Shown here: in pieces, positions 1-11,172 of the stretch
Layout of the letters: every line of letters starts with the position of its first letter
How positions within the stretch are numbered: the stretch's first letter is position 1
Assembly (NCBI GenBank): GCA_963575745.1
Contig: CAUYUJ010012114.1
Span: 57,303-121,302, forward strand
Length of the DNA: 64,000 bases
Direction: 5' to 3'
From: Prorocentrum cordatum
Taxonomy: Eukaryota > Sar > Dinophyceae > Prorocentrales > Prorocentraceae
Position numbers and translations under genes: made by a program
The notes under the pieces: model-generated
The model's database searches: none
What the model saw: only the letters and a program-made list of their open reading frames with translations
What the model was told of the DNA's origin: nothing

Positions 1-183
1 ATCGCCCCCCCCATTACGCGATGCCGAAAAAAAGAACAGGCGCTGGAGGCTCTCGGACCCCCCCCCCCTCCAGAAACCTCTGGCGCGGCGGGGGGGAACT
101 TCGCCTGCGAGATTCCCCGCTGTCGTCCTCGCCTGAAACCTCCTCCAATTCCCGTCCCCTTCTCCTCAAACTGTCTCTCTCTC

Positions 184-222
<39 letters not shown>

Positions 223-770
223 GTCTATCACTCGCTCTCTCCGTCTCTACTTATCCTTCACCCCCCCTCCTCCTCTTCCTCCTCGCCCTCTAGCTACCCC
301 CTCCCCCATCCTCCTCCTCCAACGGCCCTCCGCATACATCACATGCCACCTTCTTCCACTCGTCCCCCTCCTCATCCGCCTCTTTCGTCCCCTCCTCATT
401 CGCCTCTTCTGTCACTGCCTCCTCCTCCTCGCTCTCATCATCGGCATCATCCTCCTCCTCCATCCTCCCCCTCCTCAGCATCATCATCAGTATCACCAAT
501 ACCAACAACAATAACAACACCCGTCCCCTTCTCCTCTTGGCCTTGATGGCTCTCAGCATGATCATCCCCTTCCGCCCTTCTGCTCCATCCTCATACTCCG
601 ATCCTCATCGTCCGTCTGCCCATCCTCATCATCATCTGCCTGATCAACGTCTGCCCTCATCCTCCAGTTAAGAGCGTCTAGAGACGTCATTCGCGTCCTC
701 GTCCTCCTCCTAGTGTTGCCCATGCTCCTCATCCCACTCATTATACTGCTTTTTCCTCCTCCTCCTCCTC
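1..770. repeat. Pyrimidine-rich simple-sequence block
   Basis: A (CT)n microsatellite lies at about 171-245 and an irregular (CTC)n/(CCT)n stretch at about 260-500. The rest (1-165, 500-770) is C/T-biased sequence without a recognisable gene. Open frames here are Ser/Pro/Leu low-complexity and follow from the repeat. Confidence 0.85.
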
Positions 771-789
771 ATCGTCAACACCCCACTAC

Positions 790-1555
790 CACCACCACCA
801 TCAGAGCATCAGGCCCATCAACAGCAGTATCGTCAGCTGCACCAGCATCGCCAACATCAGAATCATCATCATCATCATCATCATCATCAGCATCATCATC
901 ATCATCAGCAGCAGCATCATCAACAGCATCATCATCATCAGCAGCAGCACCAGCATCATCATCAGCATCATCCTCAGCATCAGCAGCAGCATCGTCATCA
1001 TCCTCATCATCAACAGCAGCATCATCATCAGCAGCATCAGCATCAGCATCATCATCACCAGCATCATCAGCAGCAGCATCATCAGCATCATAATCACCAT
1101 CATCAGCATCAGCATCATCAGCATCATCATCACCAGCATCATCATCTGCAACAGCATCATCATCACCTTCAACACCATACTCAGCATCATCAGCATCATC
1201 ATCCTCATCAGCATCATAATCAAAAACTACACCATCAGCATCATCAGAAACCTAATAATCCCCATCATCATCAGCATCATCATCATCAGCAGCAGCAGCA
1301 TCATGATCATAAGCAGCAGCATCAGCATGAGCACCATCATCAGCACCAGCAATAGCATTATCATCAGCAACATCAGCATCAGCATCATCAGCATCAGCAC
1401 CATCATCAGCATAGCACCATCAGAAGCATCAACATCAGCATCAGCATCAGCATCACCACCATCATCAGCATCATCAACATCATCTTCAGCAACGGCATCT
1501 TCATCATCAGTATCATCCTCATCACCATTATGATCACCACAACCAACACCAGCAA
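790..1555. repeat. (CAT)n/(CAG)n mixed trinucleotide array
   Basis: About 760 bp of CATCAT and CATCAG trinucleotides with scattered substitutions. The period is 3 throughout, so several frames stay open (poly-Ser/Ala on plus, poly-Met/Leu on minus). I treat these frames as artefacts. Confidence 0.9.
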
Positions 1556-2140
1556 GCGAGGGCCATCAGAGTGAGCAAAGAAAACGCAGGGAAAGCGGGA
1601 CGTCCGTCCCCTCCTGGTCCCTCCCGTCATCCTTCCCGACGTCCTCCTCATTATGCTCCACTGCCAGGCCACGTCCTCCTCCGCCTCCTCCACCACCTCC
1701 TCCTCCTCCTCCTCCTCCTCCGCCTCCTCCTCCTCCTCCTCCTCCTCCTCATCCTCCTCCTCCATCTCCCCTCCGTCTCGGCGTCGTCAGCCGTCCTCCT
1801 CCTCCTGCTCGTCCGCCCCCGAGGAGCCCACGATGCTGCGCGCGCGCAGGCGGCGCGCGAGTCGGCACCAGCCCCCCTCGTAGACGGTGTCCGGCGGCCC
1901 CTCGAGGAGGTAGCTCCAAGAGAGGATGTTCGACTGCGCCGAGCGCGCGCGCAGCGGCGCGGAGCGCGGCAGAGCGGGCGAGAGAGCCGGCAGTGCGTGG
2001 GGAAGACGACGAAGACGACGTGGAGGACAAAGGCGACGTGCGCCAGAGTCGTGCACGCTCCGCTGGGGAGCCCGCCCGTGCCAGTGAGGACATGGCGCGG
2101 AGGCCGCAGACTCCGCAAAGAGTGCGCGAGACGGGGACGA
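1556..2140. other. (CCT)n tract followed by GC-rich unique sequence
   Basis: A (CCT/CTC)n tract occupies about 1672-1790. From 1800 to 2140 the sequence is GC-rich and non-repetitive. Both strands are open there in several frames, but none gives a recognisable motif, so no gene is called. Confidence 0.6.
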
Positions 2141-2366
2141 GGACGAGGACGAGGGAGAAGGACGAGGAGGGGAGGAGGAACAGGGGGCAAGGGGGACAAG
2201 GGGGAGGAGGAGGTGGAGGAGAAGGACGACGAGGAGGAGGAGAAGGAGGAGGAGGAGAAGGACGAGGAGGAGGAGGGGGAGGAGGAGGAGGAGGAGGAAG
2301 AGGAGGAGGAGGAGGAGAGGGACACGGAGGAGGAGGAGGAGGAGGAGGAGGAGGAGAAGGATCGTC
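2140..2366. repeat. (GGA)n purine tract
   Basis: About 225 bp of GGA/GAG trinucleotides on the plus strand. It is one of at least six such tracts in the window, in both orientations. Confidence 0.9.
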
Positions 2367-3165
2367 GGCGACTCGGCGATGCGGACTTGTCTGTTCACTG
2401 CGAGCTAGAGCCCTCGCCCCCGCCCCGCCTCGTGCCAGCAGCGTAGCGCTGCTGGCTTGGGGGTCGGGCGGGCGCTGGAAGCAAGGGCGGGCATCACAAC
2501 CCAAAGGGGGGGGCTACCCCAGGTCCCCAAGGTAAAGGGAGAACGAGGACGTGGACGGCACGGGAGGACACAGCAGCAGGAAGAGGGAGAGAAGCAAAGG
2601 GAACAAGGAGAGCAGCAGGCACGACAAGGAGGAGCGGGCGAGAGGAGGGACGGGTCCCAGGGAACAAGTGAATCCTCGAACACCACACACCCCGATAGAC
2701 ACGGGCACACGTCTGACGGGAAGCCCATCTGGACAGGTCCCAGGATGGCGGGCCAGTGGGGGGGGGCGCCGGAGGGGGTCACCAGAGAGCTGGGGCCTAG
2801 TGGGATAGCACTGTGCCAAGACGTGCCGTCGTTTCCCGAACCTCCCCACCCATCCTCCTCCACACCCCCGGGCCCCGTACCACAGGGCGGGTGACGGTGT
2901 GCGACGCGCCCATGAGCCCCCATCCTGCTTATCCCCAGCGCACTTAGGAGAGACGGGGACGGTCAAAGTGCGGTGGCCCCTTCTTCATCAGAACCCCCGC
3001 CCCCAACTTGTTTCCCCGATTTTTACCTAACAGCTCTTGCTGATAGGTTTCTAGTGGTCTCAAAAGAGAGCATCATGACTCCTCAGGGGGGTCTGGGCGG
3101 GACCCGGACAGGCTGCCGCCGAAGCCGAAATCGCTTTGGACATCCTCGCAAAATCGCTCTTGGTG
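2367..3165. other. Unique GC-rich spacer with one hairpin
   Basis: No gene recognised. A perfect inverted repeat lies at 2434-2456 (GCCAGCAGCG, 3-nt loop, CGCTGCTGGC). The remainder is purine-rich non-repetitive sequence leading into the next minisatellite. Confidence 0.6.
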
Positions 3166-3167
3166 CT

Positions 3168-3443
3168 CCCAGAACTCCATTCCCGGGCCACCCAGAACTC
3201 CATTCCCGGGCCACATTTTGGATGCCCGGAGCCAACTGTAGGCCACTTCGTGCTCTTCGACTTCCCAGAACTCCATTCCCGGGCCACATTTTGGATGCCC
3301 GGAGCCAACTGTAGGCCACTTCGTGCTCTTCAAGTTCCCAGAACTCCATTCCTGGGCATGATTTTGAATGCCCGGAGCCAACTGTAGGCCACTTCGTGTT
3401 CTTCTAGTTCCCAGAACTCCATTCCTGGGCCACATTTTGAATG
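3168..3443. repeat. 73-bp minisatellite, about 3.5 copies
   Basis: The phrase CCCAGAACTCCATTC recurs at 3168, 3191, 3264, 3337 and 3410. The last three intervals are exactly 73 bp. The first 23-bp step is a truncated unit. Units differ by a few substitutions. Confidence 0.93.
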
Positions 3444-3755
3444 CTGAGGCAGGCTGATGCTGCGGCCGAGGCAGGCTGAGGCTGAGGCAGGCTGAGGCTG
3501 AGGCCGAGGCTGAAGGCAGACTGAGGCTGAGGCTGAAGCAGACTGAGGCTGAGGCTGAGGCAGGCTGAGGCTGAGGCTGAGGCAGGCTGATGCTGAGGCA
3601 GGCTGAGGCTGAGGCTGAGGCTGATGCAGGCTGAGGCTGAGGCAGGCTGAGGCTGAGGCCGAGGCTGAAGGCAGACTGAGGCTGAGGCTGAAGCAGGCTG
3701 AGGCTGAGGCTGAGGCAGGCTGAGGCTGAGGCTGAGGCTGAGGCTGAGGCAGGCT
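3444..3755. repeat. (GGCTGA)n hexanucleotide array
   Basis: Roughly 310 bp of GGCTGA/GGCAGGCTGA units. It begins inside the last 73-bp unit, so the hexamer appears to have expanded at the edge of that minisatellite. The Pro-Gln minus-strand frame is a by-product. Confidence 0.9.
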
Positions 3756-4258
3756 GCTGACTGCCGTTGCCGCTGCGACTGTCATCGCGAATGCGACTAC
3801 GACTGCGAGAACAGCAGAATTCTACAACTGGATTTTCATCTGAATCTTAAGGGGAATGCTTTCAGATATGCTTCTACACATCGCTGTTAGGTTGCTTTTC
3901 CGGGATAATGTTTGTGGGATAGGGGCGGGGGCAGATGGAGAGAGAAAGAAAAATGACAACAACAAAAAAATGGTGGGGCCCTCCTGTCGGGCCCCCCCTC
4001 GGCGGAGCTGGTGCTCCTCCTGAGGCGGCGGCTGGCAGAGCGGTGCGACTGGCGGAGACTCTGGCAAGGTAGTTGGCTGACGCCCTATTCGAGGTCTTTC
4101 TGAATGGTGGCCGCGGTACTCCGGGCCTAGTCGGTGGCAGGGCAAGCCACGAAAAGGGGCCAGGACCTGATCCCGATCAGGCAGAGGCGCGGGTGGGCGA
4201 GCGGGCACCCTGACTCTCCACTCTCCGCACGGTCAGATCGGAGAGTTCGGGCCGTAAT
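3756..4258. other. Unique spacer
   Basis: Mixed-composition sequence with no gene recognised. It contains a 16-nt palindrome at 4166-4181 (CCTGATC/GATCAGG) and a GGGCCC-rich stem-like segment near 3975-4000. Confidence 0.55.
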
Positions 4259-4259
4259 C

Positions 4260-6118
4260 GTGTCGTTGTTTGTCTGTGCTTGTCTGTGTTTGTCTGGGTT
4301 GGCAGTTTTGTATGGCTTTGTCTGTTTCATCTGTGGTGTTGCGTTATCGTCGGTGTTGCTGTTGTTGCTGTTGTTCTCGTTGTAAAGTTTGTGGTTATCT
4401 GTGTTTGTCATGTTTGCTTGTCGCCGTCCTCGCTACTATTACCGTTGCAGGGGTTGGGGTGTGGGCGTGGTTGCTGTGGTTCTCGTTGTTTTTGTTATAG
4501 CGGTGTTTCTTGTGGTGGTCGTTGCACTTGTTGAAGTTGTTGCATGTGTTGTTGCTAGTTCGTAGTCTCTGATTGATAACCAATACACGGGGGGGGGAAG
4601 ACTGGACAAGGGGGAGAGAGGGAGAGAGGGAAACAGATCCGTGCGCGTCTGTGTTTGTCTGTTGTTGTCTGTGTTGCCTGTGTGTGTGTGTCTACCTTTG
4701 TCTGTGTTTGTCTAATATTTGTTTGTGCGTGTCTGTGCGTGTCTGTGCGTGTCTGTCTTGTCGGTGTGTGTGTGTGTGTGTGTGTGTCAGCGTTTGTCTG
4801 TGTTTGTATTCCTTTGTCGGTCTTTGTCAATGTTTGTCTGCCGTTGCCTGTCTTTGTATGTGCATATCTGTGGCTGTCTGGGACTGGCTGACGTTGCCTA
4901 TGTTTGTCTGCGTTTGTCTGTGGTTGTCTGGGTTGGCTGTTTTGTTTGTGTTGTTTCTGTGTTTGTCCGTGTGCATCTGTGTTGCTGCGTTGTCGTCGGT
5001 GTTGCGTTTGTTGCTGCTGCTCTCGATGTAGTGTTCGTGGTTGACTATGTTCGTCGTTTTTGCTTGTCGCCGTCGTCGTCGTTATTACCGCTGTCGGGGT
5101 TGGGGGCGTGGGTGTGGTTGTTGCTATTGTTGTCAGTGTCATTGCCATCGCGGCGGTTATTGTGGTGGTCGTTGCATGGGTTGAAGTTGTTGTAAGAATT
5201 GCTGCTTGTTCATGGTCTCTGATTGTTCGCCGATACACGGGCGAACGGAAGACAGGACTGGGGAGAGAGAGGGAGAGGGAGACAGATCTGTGCGCGGCTG
5301 CGTTTGCCTGGTGTTGTCTGTGTTGTCTGTGTGTGTGTCTACCGTTGTCTCTTTTTGCCTGTGTTTGTCTAGTTTTGTGTGTGCGTGTCTGTGTTTTGTC
5401 TGTACGTTGTCTGTGTTTGCCTGCGTTTGTCTGGTGTTGTCTGTGTGTGCCTGTGCTTGTCTGTGTTTGTCTGCTTCTGCCTGCTGTTGTATGTGTATGT
5501 CTGTTGTTGTCTCGGGTTGTCCACCGTTGCCTGTGGTTGTCTGTGCATGTCTGTGTTTATCTGCGTGTGTTCGGCTGTGGTTGTGCTTGTCTAGACTTGC
5601 CCATGTTTGTCTGTGTATCTGTGTTTGTCTGCGTGTGTGTGTGTGCCTTTGTTTGTCCGTGTTCGTCTGTGTGAGTCTATGTTTGTTTATGTTTGTCTGT
5701 GTTTGTCTGTATGTACCTGTGTTTGTCTGTTTTTGTCTGCTTTTGTCTATGTGTGTGTCTGCGTTTGTCAGTGTTCGTCTGGTGCTGTGTTTGGCCGAAT
5801 GTGTCTGACGTTATCCGTGCTTGTCTGCGTTTGTCTGTGTTTGTCTGTTTTGTTTGTCTGGTGTGTCTGTGTTTGTCTGTGGTTGTTTATGTTTGTATGT
5901 GCTTGTCTGGTTGTTCTGCCTTTGTCTGTGCGTGCCTGCTTTTCTGCGTTTGTCTGTGTTTGTCTGGTTGCGACTGCTTTTGCCTGCGTCTGTCTGCTTT
6001 TGTCTGTGTTGTCCGTGGTTGTGTTTGTCTGTGTTTGTCTGGTTGTGTATGCCTTTGTCTGTCCTTGTCTGTCGTTGTGTGCGTTTGCCTGTGTGTGTGC
6101 CTTTGCTTGTGTTCGCCC
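4260..6118. repeat. TGTTTGTCTG decamer array in ~648-bp higher-order units
   Basis: About 1.86 kb dominated by a 10-bp unit close to TGTTTGTCTG. Non-decamer landmarks repeat with a long period: GCGTTATCGTCGG near 4341 against GCGTTGTCGTCGG near 4987, and TCTCTGATTG near 4566 against 5216. This gives a higher-order unit of about 646-650 bp. The Cys/Leu/Val-rich open frames of 200 residues are products of the repeat and should not be read as membrane proteins. Confidence 0.9.
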
Positions 6119-6400
6119 GAGTGCTGAGGTCCTGAAGTCCAGTAGTCCAAAATTCGAAGATCCAAAGGTCCAGAGGTCCCCCCGGGGCCTCTGAACCTCG
6201 GAGCTTCGGACATCTGGACTTTGGACCTCGGACGCCTGGACCTCTCCTCAGGGCTTCGGAGCTCGGGACCTCTGGGTCCTGTGGCCCTCCGAAGGGAAGG
6301 CAGGGGAGCGGGGGGGAGATTGGAGAGAGAAACAGGACGGGGGAAGGAGGAGAGAGGCAGGCGGAAGTGCGGAAGTGGGGAGAGGAGCAGGCCAGGAGGC
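6119..6400. repeat. Degenerate GGACCTC-type ~10-bp repeat and purine-rich junction
   Basis: From 6122 to about 6280 short blocks such as CCTCGGAC, CCTGGACCTC and CTTCGGAGCT recur at roughly 10-bp spacing. A GA-rich stretch (6300-6400) follows and leads into the decayed gene. Confidence 0.6.
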
Positions 6401-6402
6401 GG

Positions 6403-8786
6403 ACTGCGATCATCAGTCGCGCTCTCCCGCGGATGTCCCCCAAGAGCAAACAGGCCGGCCTGCTGGTCCACTATGCCACTGGACTCGCCGGTGCGGGCAA
6501 ACTTCTTGTCTGGAGCGTCTCCTAGAGAGATTTCTGCAGAGCTCGAACAACGGCAGCACGATCTTTGACGCGCTGGGGAGGATCGGGGGCAACGCCCGCA
6601 GCACCGCCGCCTGTGCCTCCTGGCCAGCGCACCGAGCACCCAGGATCCAGCACGAGGCGCGCGCCCAGTCCCCGGCGAGGCCTGGCAACGGGGCAGCGGC
6701 GCTTGGCCGACCTGGGCGCCGCTGCCGCCCCCCGCCTCTCCCCCCGGCCCGAAGCGCAGCAGTGTCTCCGACCCGGAAGCCACGGGCGTCATCCGTACCT
6801 CCATGAGACTAGAGGAAAAAGAACTATGCACATACACCGATCCTGGCCAGGCCCATCCTGAGCCCAGGATCGGTGCATGCGCCCTCCTGCCTTGGCCAGG
6901 AAGGCATATGCACCGATCCTGGGTCAAGGGTGGGCCTTGCCAGGATCGGTGCATGTGCATAGTTCCCTTCGCCCGAGAGACAGAGCGGGCCTTGACCAGG
7001 ACCTCGCCCGCATCACGGTGGACTCCGCCCGCGAGCTCCACCGCAGCGTGGACGAGGCACGGCGGAGCCCTGTCGGCACGCGGCGGGACGCGGGAAGGGG
7101 GGGCAGAGAGCGGAGGGCGCCCGCTGCTGGGCGCGAGCGGAGTGCCTGACCTTCCTCGAGCAGGCATACGACAGCGACATACCACCCAGTGGGATACCCG
7201 ACAAGTGCCCCTGCGCTCGCGGACACGATCGCCTGGGGAACGGAGGGGAAAGGCATGCCCGCAACAGGCGGCAGCCAGTTCATGCAGGCCTGGGCGAGCT
7301 TCCGAGGAGCCAGGGCCACGTGCATGCTGGGCGTATATGGGTACCAGCCCCCTGCGCTACGACACTGACACCCTGGCGGCCTTCCTGATCAGTCAGGGCA
7401 TCTGGCGTGCCGACGCAGCGCAGCTGGAAGGATACTGCAGCCCCGCGCTGGCTGGGGATCGCCACACACCGGCGCCAGAACAGGCAAGCGTCGCCCCGGT
7501 CGCGCAAGAACCACAGCAGCGGGACAAAGATGCAGCGGAGCTCCGCTGGCCAGACGCGCTACCAAAGGACGCGCAGGCCAGCCAGCAGGAGGCACCGGCA
7601 GGGGAGCAGGCCAATCAGCCCCCAGCGCAGGCCAGCCGCAAAGCGCTGCTGACCGAACCCGCGCCAGCCGCCCGCGAGGTGTTGCCGACAGAGCCAGGCC
7701 CCGAGGACAGCGGGCACCGGAACAGAGGCGCCAGCAGCAGCCCGAGCCTTACCCCCGACTGGGATCCCCAGACCAGCGCTCCACCAGCCGCCCCACCGCT
7801 GGCGATCGCCCAGACAGCTCCGCAGCAGAACCTGGGGGAGGGCAGGCCGCTGGCGGCGGAGCGCCAACGGCCCACAATCAGGCCCCCAGTCTGTGAAATT
7901 CACCAGGGCCGTTCGCGCGGCCTGATCAGCAGGGAGACCTTCTCCCCCCGGACGGGGCTGAAGGAGCGGTTCTGGAACCACTCAAAGAGGTGCACCCAGG
8001 CACCTACGTCACCGTCCGAATCACCGACCCATGGCTAAACATGCGGGGTGGGAAGAGTGAGCTGCACCTCGCCTGGCCCTTCGGAACAGGCCAACCCGGC
8101 GGGGACACCAAAGGCGAAGCAAGCAATCCCGCCCGGGAAACCGCACAGGCGGCTGACTGCACGGCCAGTCCCCCGCCGGTCGCAGACGTGCCGCACGATA
8201 TCGAGGCGCCCTGGAGACCGACCCCGCGGGGGCGAGGGGGGGGCTAGTTGGTCCGGCAACTGGTCGTACTGGAGCCAAGGACGCGATCGCCAATGGGACC
8301 GCACCACCTGCGGCAGAGTGTGACGCCAAAGGTGCCACCGGCTGGGGGAATCAAACTGTACGCCCAGACCAGTTTTACCGTAACACAAGGGCACAAATCC
8401 ATTGGGAACCGCAATGGCGCCTGCAGGACAACAGGGCTGACACGTGGGCGGAGGTGGTTAACCGCCTCAAGGGGACGTGCGGCGCGCTCTTCGTAGAAGG
8501 ATGGAACAGGGCCTGCGATCGGAGGGGCGGGAAAGACCATGGCAAGCGAACCTTCAACCCCATCGGCTACAACGCCGTGTGCAAGGCTTTCCTGGAAAAG
8601 CTGGCCACCACTGACCACGACACCCGACGACTCTGCTACAACCGGCACCTGGAAGTGGACTGGGACACTGTCTGGACACAGCCGCAGAACAGACGCGCGC
8701 AGGCGACCTGCAAGGAGCAGGGAAGCAAGAGGCACAGTGAGCCCACCTGGCCCGCAGGAGATCCATCCCGCCTGCGTGGCCTGTGA
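6403..8786 (+). pseudogene. Decayed gene of unknown function, several frameshifts
   Basis: I do not recognise the product. Successive segments in different plus-strand frames read as ordinary mixed-composition protein, then break and resume in another frame. They are: 6432-6524 (GLAGAGKLLVW, then TAG); up to 6820 (DPEATGVIRTSMRLEE); about 6970-7060 (LDQDLARITVDSARELHRS); about 7138-7200 (CLTFLEQAYDSDIPP); about 7200-7368 (MQAWASFRGARATCMLGVYG, ending TGA); about 7352-7900 (RYDTDTLAAFLISQGIWR); about 7900-8210 (VHPGTYVTVRITDPWLN); and about 8205-8786 (TFNPIGYNAVCKAFLEKL), stop TGA 8784-8786. Frame changes fall at homopolymers (C-run near 7348-7352, C-run near 7944-7949) and near 8205, so some could be assembly errors. 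At least one internal TGA (7894) and the inserted element at 6821 argue for real decay. Composition is unlike the flanking repeats. Confidence 0.6.
6821..6965. mobile_element. 145-bp foldback (MITE-like) insertion
   Basis: Terminal arms of about 35 nt (6821-6855 and 6931-6965) are inverted copies with about two mismatches. They begin GAACTATGCACAT and contain ACCGATCCTGGCCAGG. A second nested inverted pair lies inside (6867-6880 with 6904-6920, AGGATCGGTGCAT). The element splits the decayed gene between an RTSMRLEE-reading segment and an ARITVDSAREL-reading segment. No target-site duplication is obvious. Related palindromes occur near 39420, 41205, 57990 and 59215. Confidence 0.75.
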
Positions 8787-8889
8787 CGCACAAGGGCCCG
8801 CAAGGGACCGAAGGGGCCTACAATACAATATGACTACAGTCCCCAGCGTGCGGATTGTCTCTGCCGCGCTGCGAAGGAAAAATTCAACC

Positions 8890-8935
<46 letters not shown>

Positions 8936-8980
8936 CCACCACAACCACAACGACGACGACGACGACGACGACGACAACAG

Positions 8981-9021
<41 letters not shown>

Positions 9022-9061
9022 ACAACGAACAACAGCAACAACAACAACAACAACAACAACC

Positions 9062-9100
<39 letters not shown>
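8787..9100. repeat. Compound (AAC)n/(CGA)n/(AGC)n tract
   Basis: After 95 bp of unique sequence, trinucleotides run from 8885 to 9100: mostly AAC, with a (GAC/CGA)n block near 8948-8975 and an (AGC)n block near 8980-9000. This is the first of the AAC tracts that separate the alpha and beta elements. Confidence 0.92.
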
Positions 9101-9102
<2 letters not shown>

Positions 9103-9350
9103 AATTTTAAGACCGTTCGCCCTGATATCCTCGAGTGTCCAATAACGCGTACTTCCCTAACCCTCGATACCCGCCCTCTTCGTCTTCGATCGAACCCCTT
9201 TTGGGGGGTAGACCTTTCTTCCCTGCAGGCCGGGCCCCGGCAAGCGGCGGGGCGGCCGAGGAACGTCGGCCTGGCCAGCGGCAGCGCTGATGGGCGGGGC
9301 GGCCGCGGACCGTCGACCCGACCCCAAGAGGGACGGACAGGGGACCGACC

Positions 9351-9427
<77 letters not shown>

Positions 9428-10112
9428 CGAAAGCGAAAGCGAGAGAGAACGACAGCAGGGCCACGAAGGGCACGAAGTAGGCCACGAAGGGCGACAGCGG
9501 GGACACGAAGGGAATGCGTATGGGGCCACGAAGAGCGCGAACGAGCGGGGGCCACGAAGTGCAGATAATGCGGGGCCACAGAAGGCAACTATGGGGCCAC
9601 TGAGGGTAGCAACTGGGCCACGTAGGACAATGAGGGGGACACAAATGGCGACAGCGGGGCCACGAAGGGCACGCACATGGGGCCACAACGGGCGCGACTC
9701 CTGGGTGCCTGGGTGTCGGGAGCGCGGCGCTTGGGCAAATTGCAGGAAATGCCAACGCAAGGCTATTCTTCAGTAAGTTGCAAGCAAGTCTCCAGCGAGA
9801 GCGCGACTCCAGAGCGCCGGGAGAGCGATTCCTAAATAAATTGCAAGGAAGTCCCGAGCGAGAGCGCGATTCCTGAATAAATGCGAGGAAGTCTCTGGCG
9901 GGAGCGGGGGTCCTGGCTAAATTGTAAGGAGGTCTCAAGCGGGAGCCGTTGTTGTTGTAACCCAAGGGCCAGAGGCCCAGTTTGACCAGGAAGACTTTCC
10001 CTGTCAAAAAACAGGGTGCGAGCGTCGAGGGGCACACTTTGATTCAGAAAAAACAGTATGCACCGGTGGGGGAGCATCAGCAATAATTATTCTTCAGAAT
10101 GAGAATTCAACC
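9101..10112 (+). mobile_element. Alpha element copy 1
   Basis: Starts directly after (AAC)n with ATAATTTTAAGACCGTTCGC. An early block is shared with the other alpha copies (CTCGATACCCGCCCTC, then a CCCCTTTTGGGGGG hairpin-like run). The middle holds a (CGA)n tract (about 9350-9425), a GGGCCACGAAGG-type minisatellite (about 9455-9720) and diverged 41-bp repeats (about 9770-9945). The 3' block starts GCCGTTGTTGTTGTA near 9945 and ends AATAATTATTCTTCAG...TTCAACC before the next AAC tract. No coding potential is seen. Boundaries were set by comparison among copies. Confidence 0.75.
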
Positions 10113-10114
10113 AA

Positions 10115-10174
<60 letters not shown>
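10113..10174. repeat. (AAC)n tract between alpha 1 and alpha 2
   Basis: About 57 bp of nearly pure AAC, acting as the tail of the upstream element and the left border of the next. Confidence 0.95.
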
Positions 10175-11133
10175 CCATTTTAAGGCTGTGCGCTCTTGCT
10201 TGCCCGCGAGTCATTCAGCACGTATACCCTACACCCTCGATACCCGCCCTCTTCGTCTTCGATCACACCCCTTTCGGGGGGATTATTTCTCTTTGCTGGG
10301 GCCGGCGGGCTTAGACGTACGGGCAAACCGGAACGGGCGGACAATCCTTCGGGGGCGTACATCTCTCTGCCCGCCATTGGAATTGGCGCGGGCCCTGCAA
10401 GAGGAGGAGGGGAAGAACGAGGGAGAGTGGGAGGAAGGGGAGGGGGAAGGACGAAGGAAGAGGGAAGATACCACGTTGTGAAGGCGTCCTTGGCGCGTGC
10501 GTGGTTCCTGAGCGCCGAAACGCAATTCCAGAATAATTTGTGAGGACGTCGCACGCGAGAGCGCAGTCCTGAGTACATTGTGAGGAAATCTCAGGCGGAA
10601 GCGGGGGCCCTGACTAAGTTGCGAGGAAGTCTCAAGCGGGAGCGCCGTTCCTGAGCAAATTGCACGGAAGTCTCAGGCGGGAGCGGGGGTCCTCACTAAA
10701 TTGCGAGGAAGTCTCAGGCGGGAGCGCCGTTCCTGAGTCAATTGCGCGGAAATGTCAGGCAGGAGCGGGGGTCCTGAGTAAAATTCGAAGAAGTCTCAGG
10801 CGGGAGCGCCGTTCCCACGTAAATTGCACGGAAGTCTCAGGCGGGAGCGGGGGTCTTGATTACATTGCGAGGAAGTCTCAGACGGGAGCGCCTTTCCTGA
10901 GTAAATTGCGCGGAAGTCTCAGGCGGGAGCGGGGGTCCTGAGTAAAAATCGAGGAAGTCTCAGGCGGGAGCCGTTGTTGTTGTAGCCCGGGGGGCAGGGG
11001 CACAGTTTGAGCAGGAAGACTTTCCTTGAGAAAAAACAAGGTGCGAGCCCCGGGGGTGGCACTTCAATCGAAAAAAACAATGTGCACCGGTGGGGGGGGA
11101 TCAACAATAATTATTCTTCAAGAATGAGAGTTC
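10175..11133 (+). mobile_element. Alpha element copy 2
   Basis: It has the same order as copy 1: start CATTTTAAGGCTGTGCGCTC; CTCGATACCCGCCCTC block with CCCCTTTCGGGGGG; purine-rich segment; 41-bp minisatellite; GCCGTTGTTGTTGTA block near 10971; and 3' end AATAATTATTCTTCAAG...TTCAAC. It is bounded by (AAC)n on both sides. Confidence 0.78.
10540..10972. repeat. 41-bp minisatellite inside alpha 2
   Basis: Units containing GGAAGTCTCAGGCGGGAGCG recur at an exact 41-bp step: 10621, 10662, 10703, 10744, 10785 and onward to 10972. About ten units. Diverged units of the same family lie in alpha 1 (9770-9945), alpha 3 (12300-12510) and alpha 5 (14160-14400). Confidence 0.93.

Positions 11134-11170
<37 letters not shown>

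Positions 11171-11172
<2 letters not shown>

Noticed and set aside
4573-6194. Cys/Leu/Val-rich frames that look like membrane proteins
   Set aside because: They are direct translations of the TGTTTGTCTG decamer. Every frame on the strand shows the same pattern.
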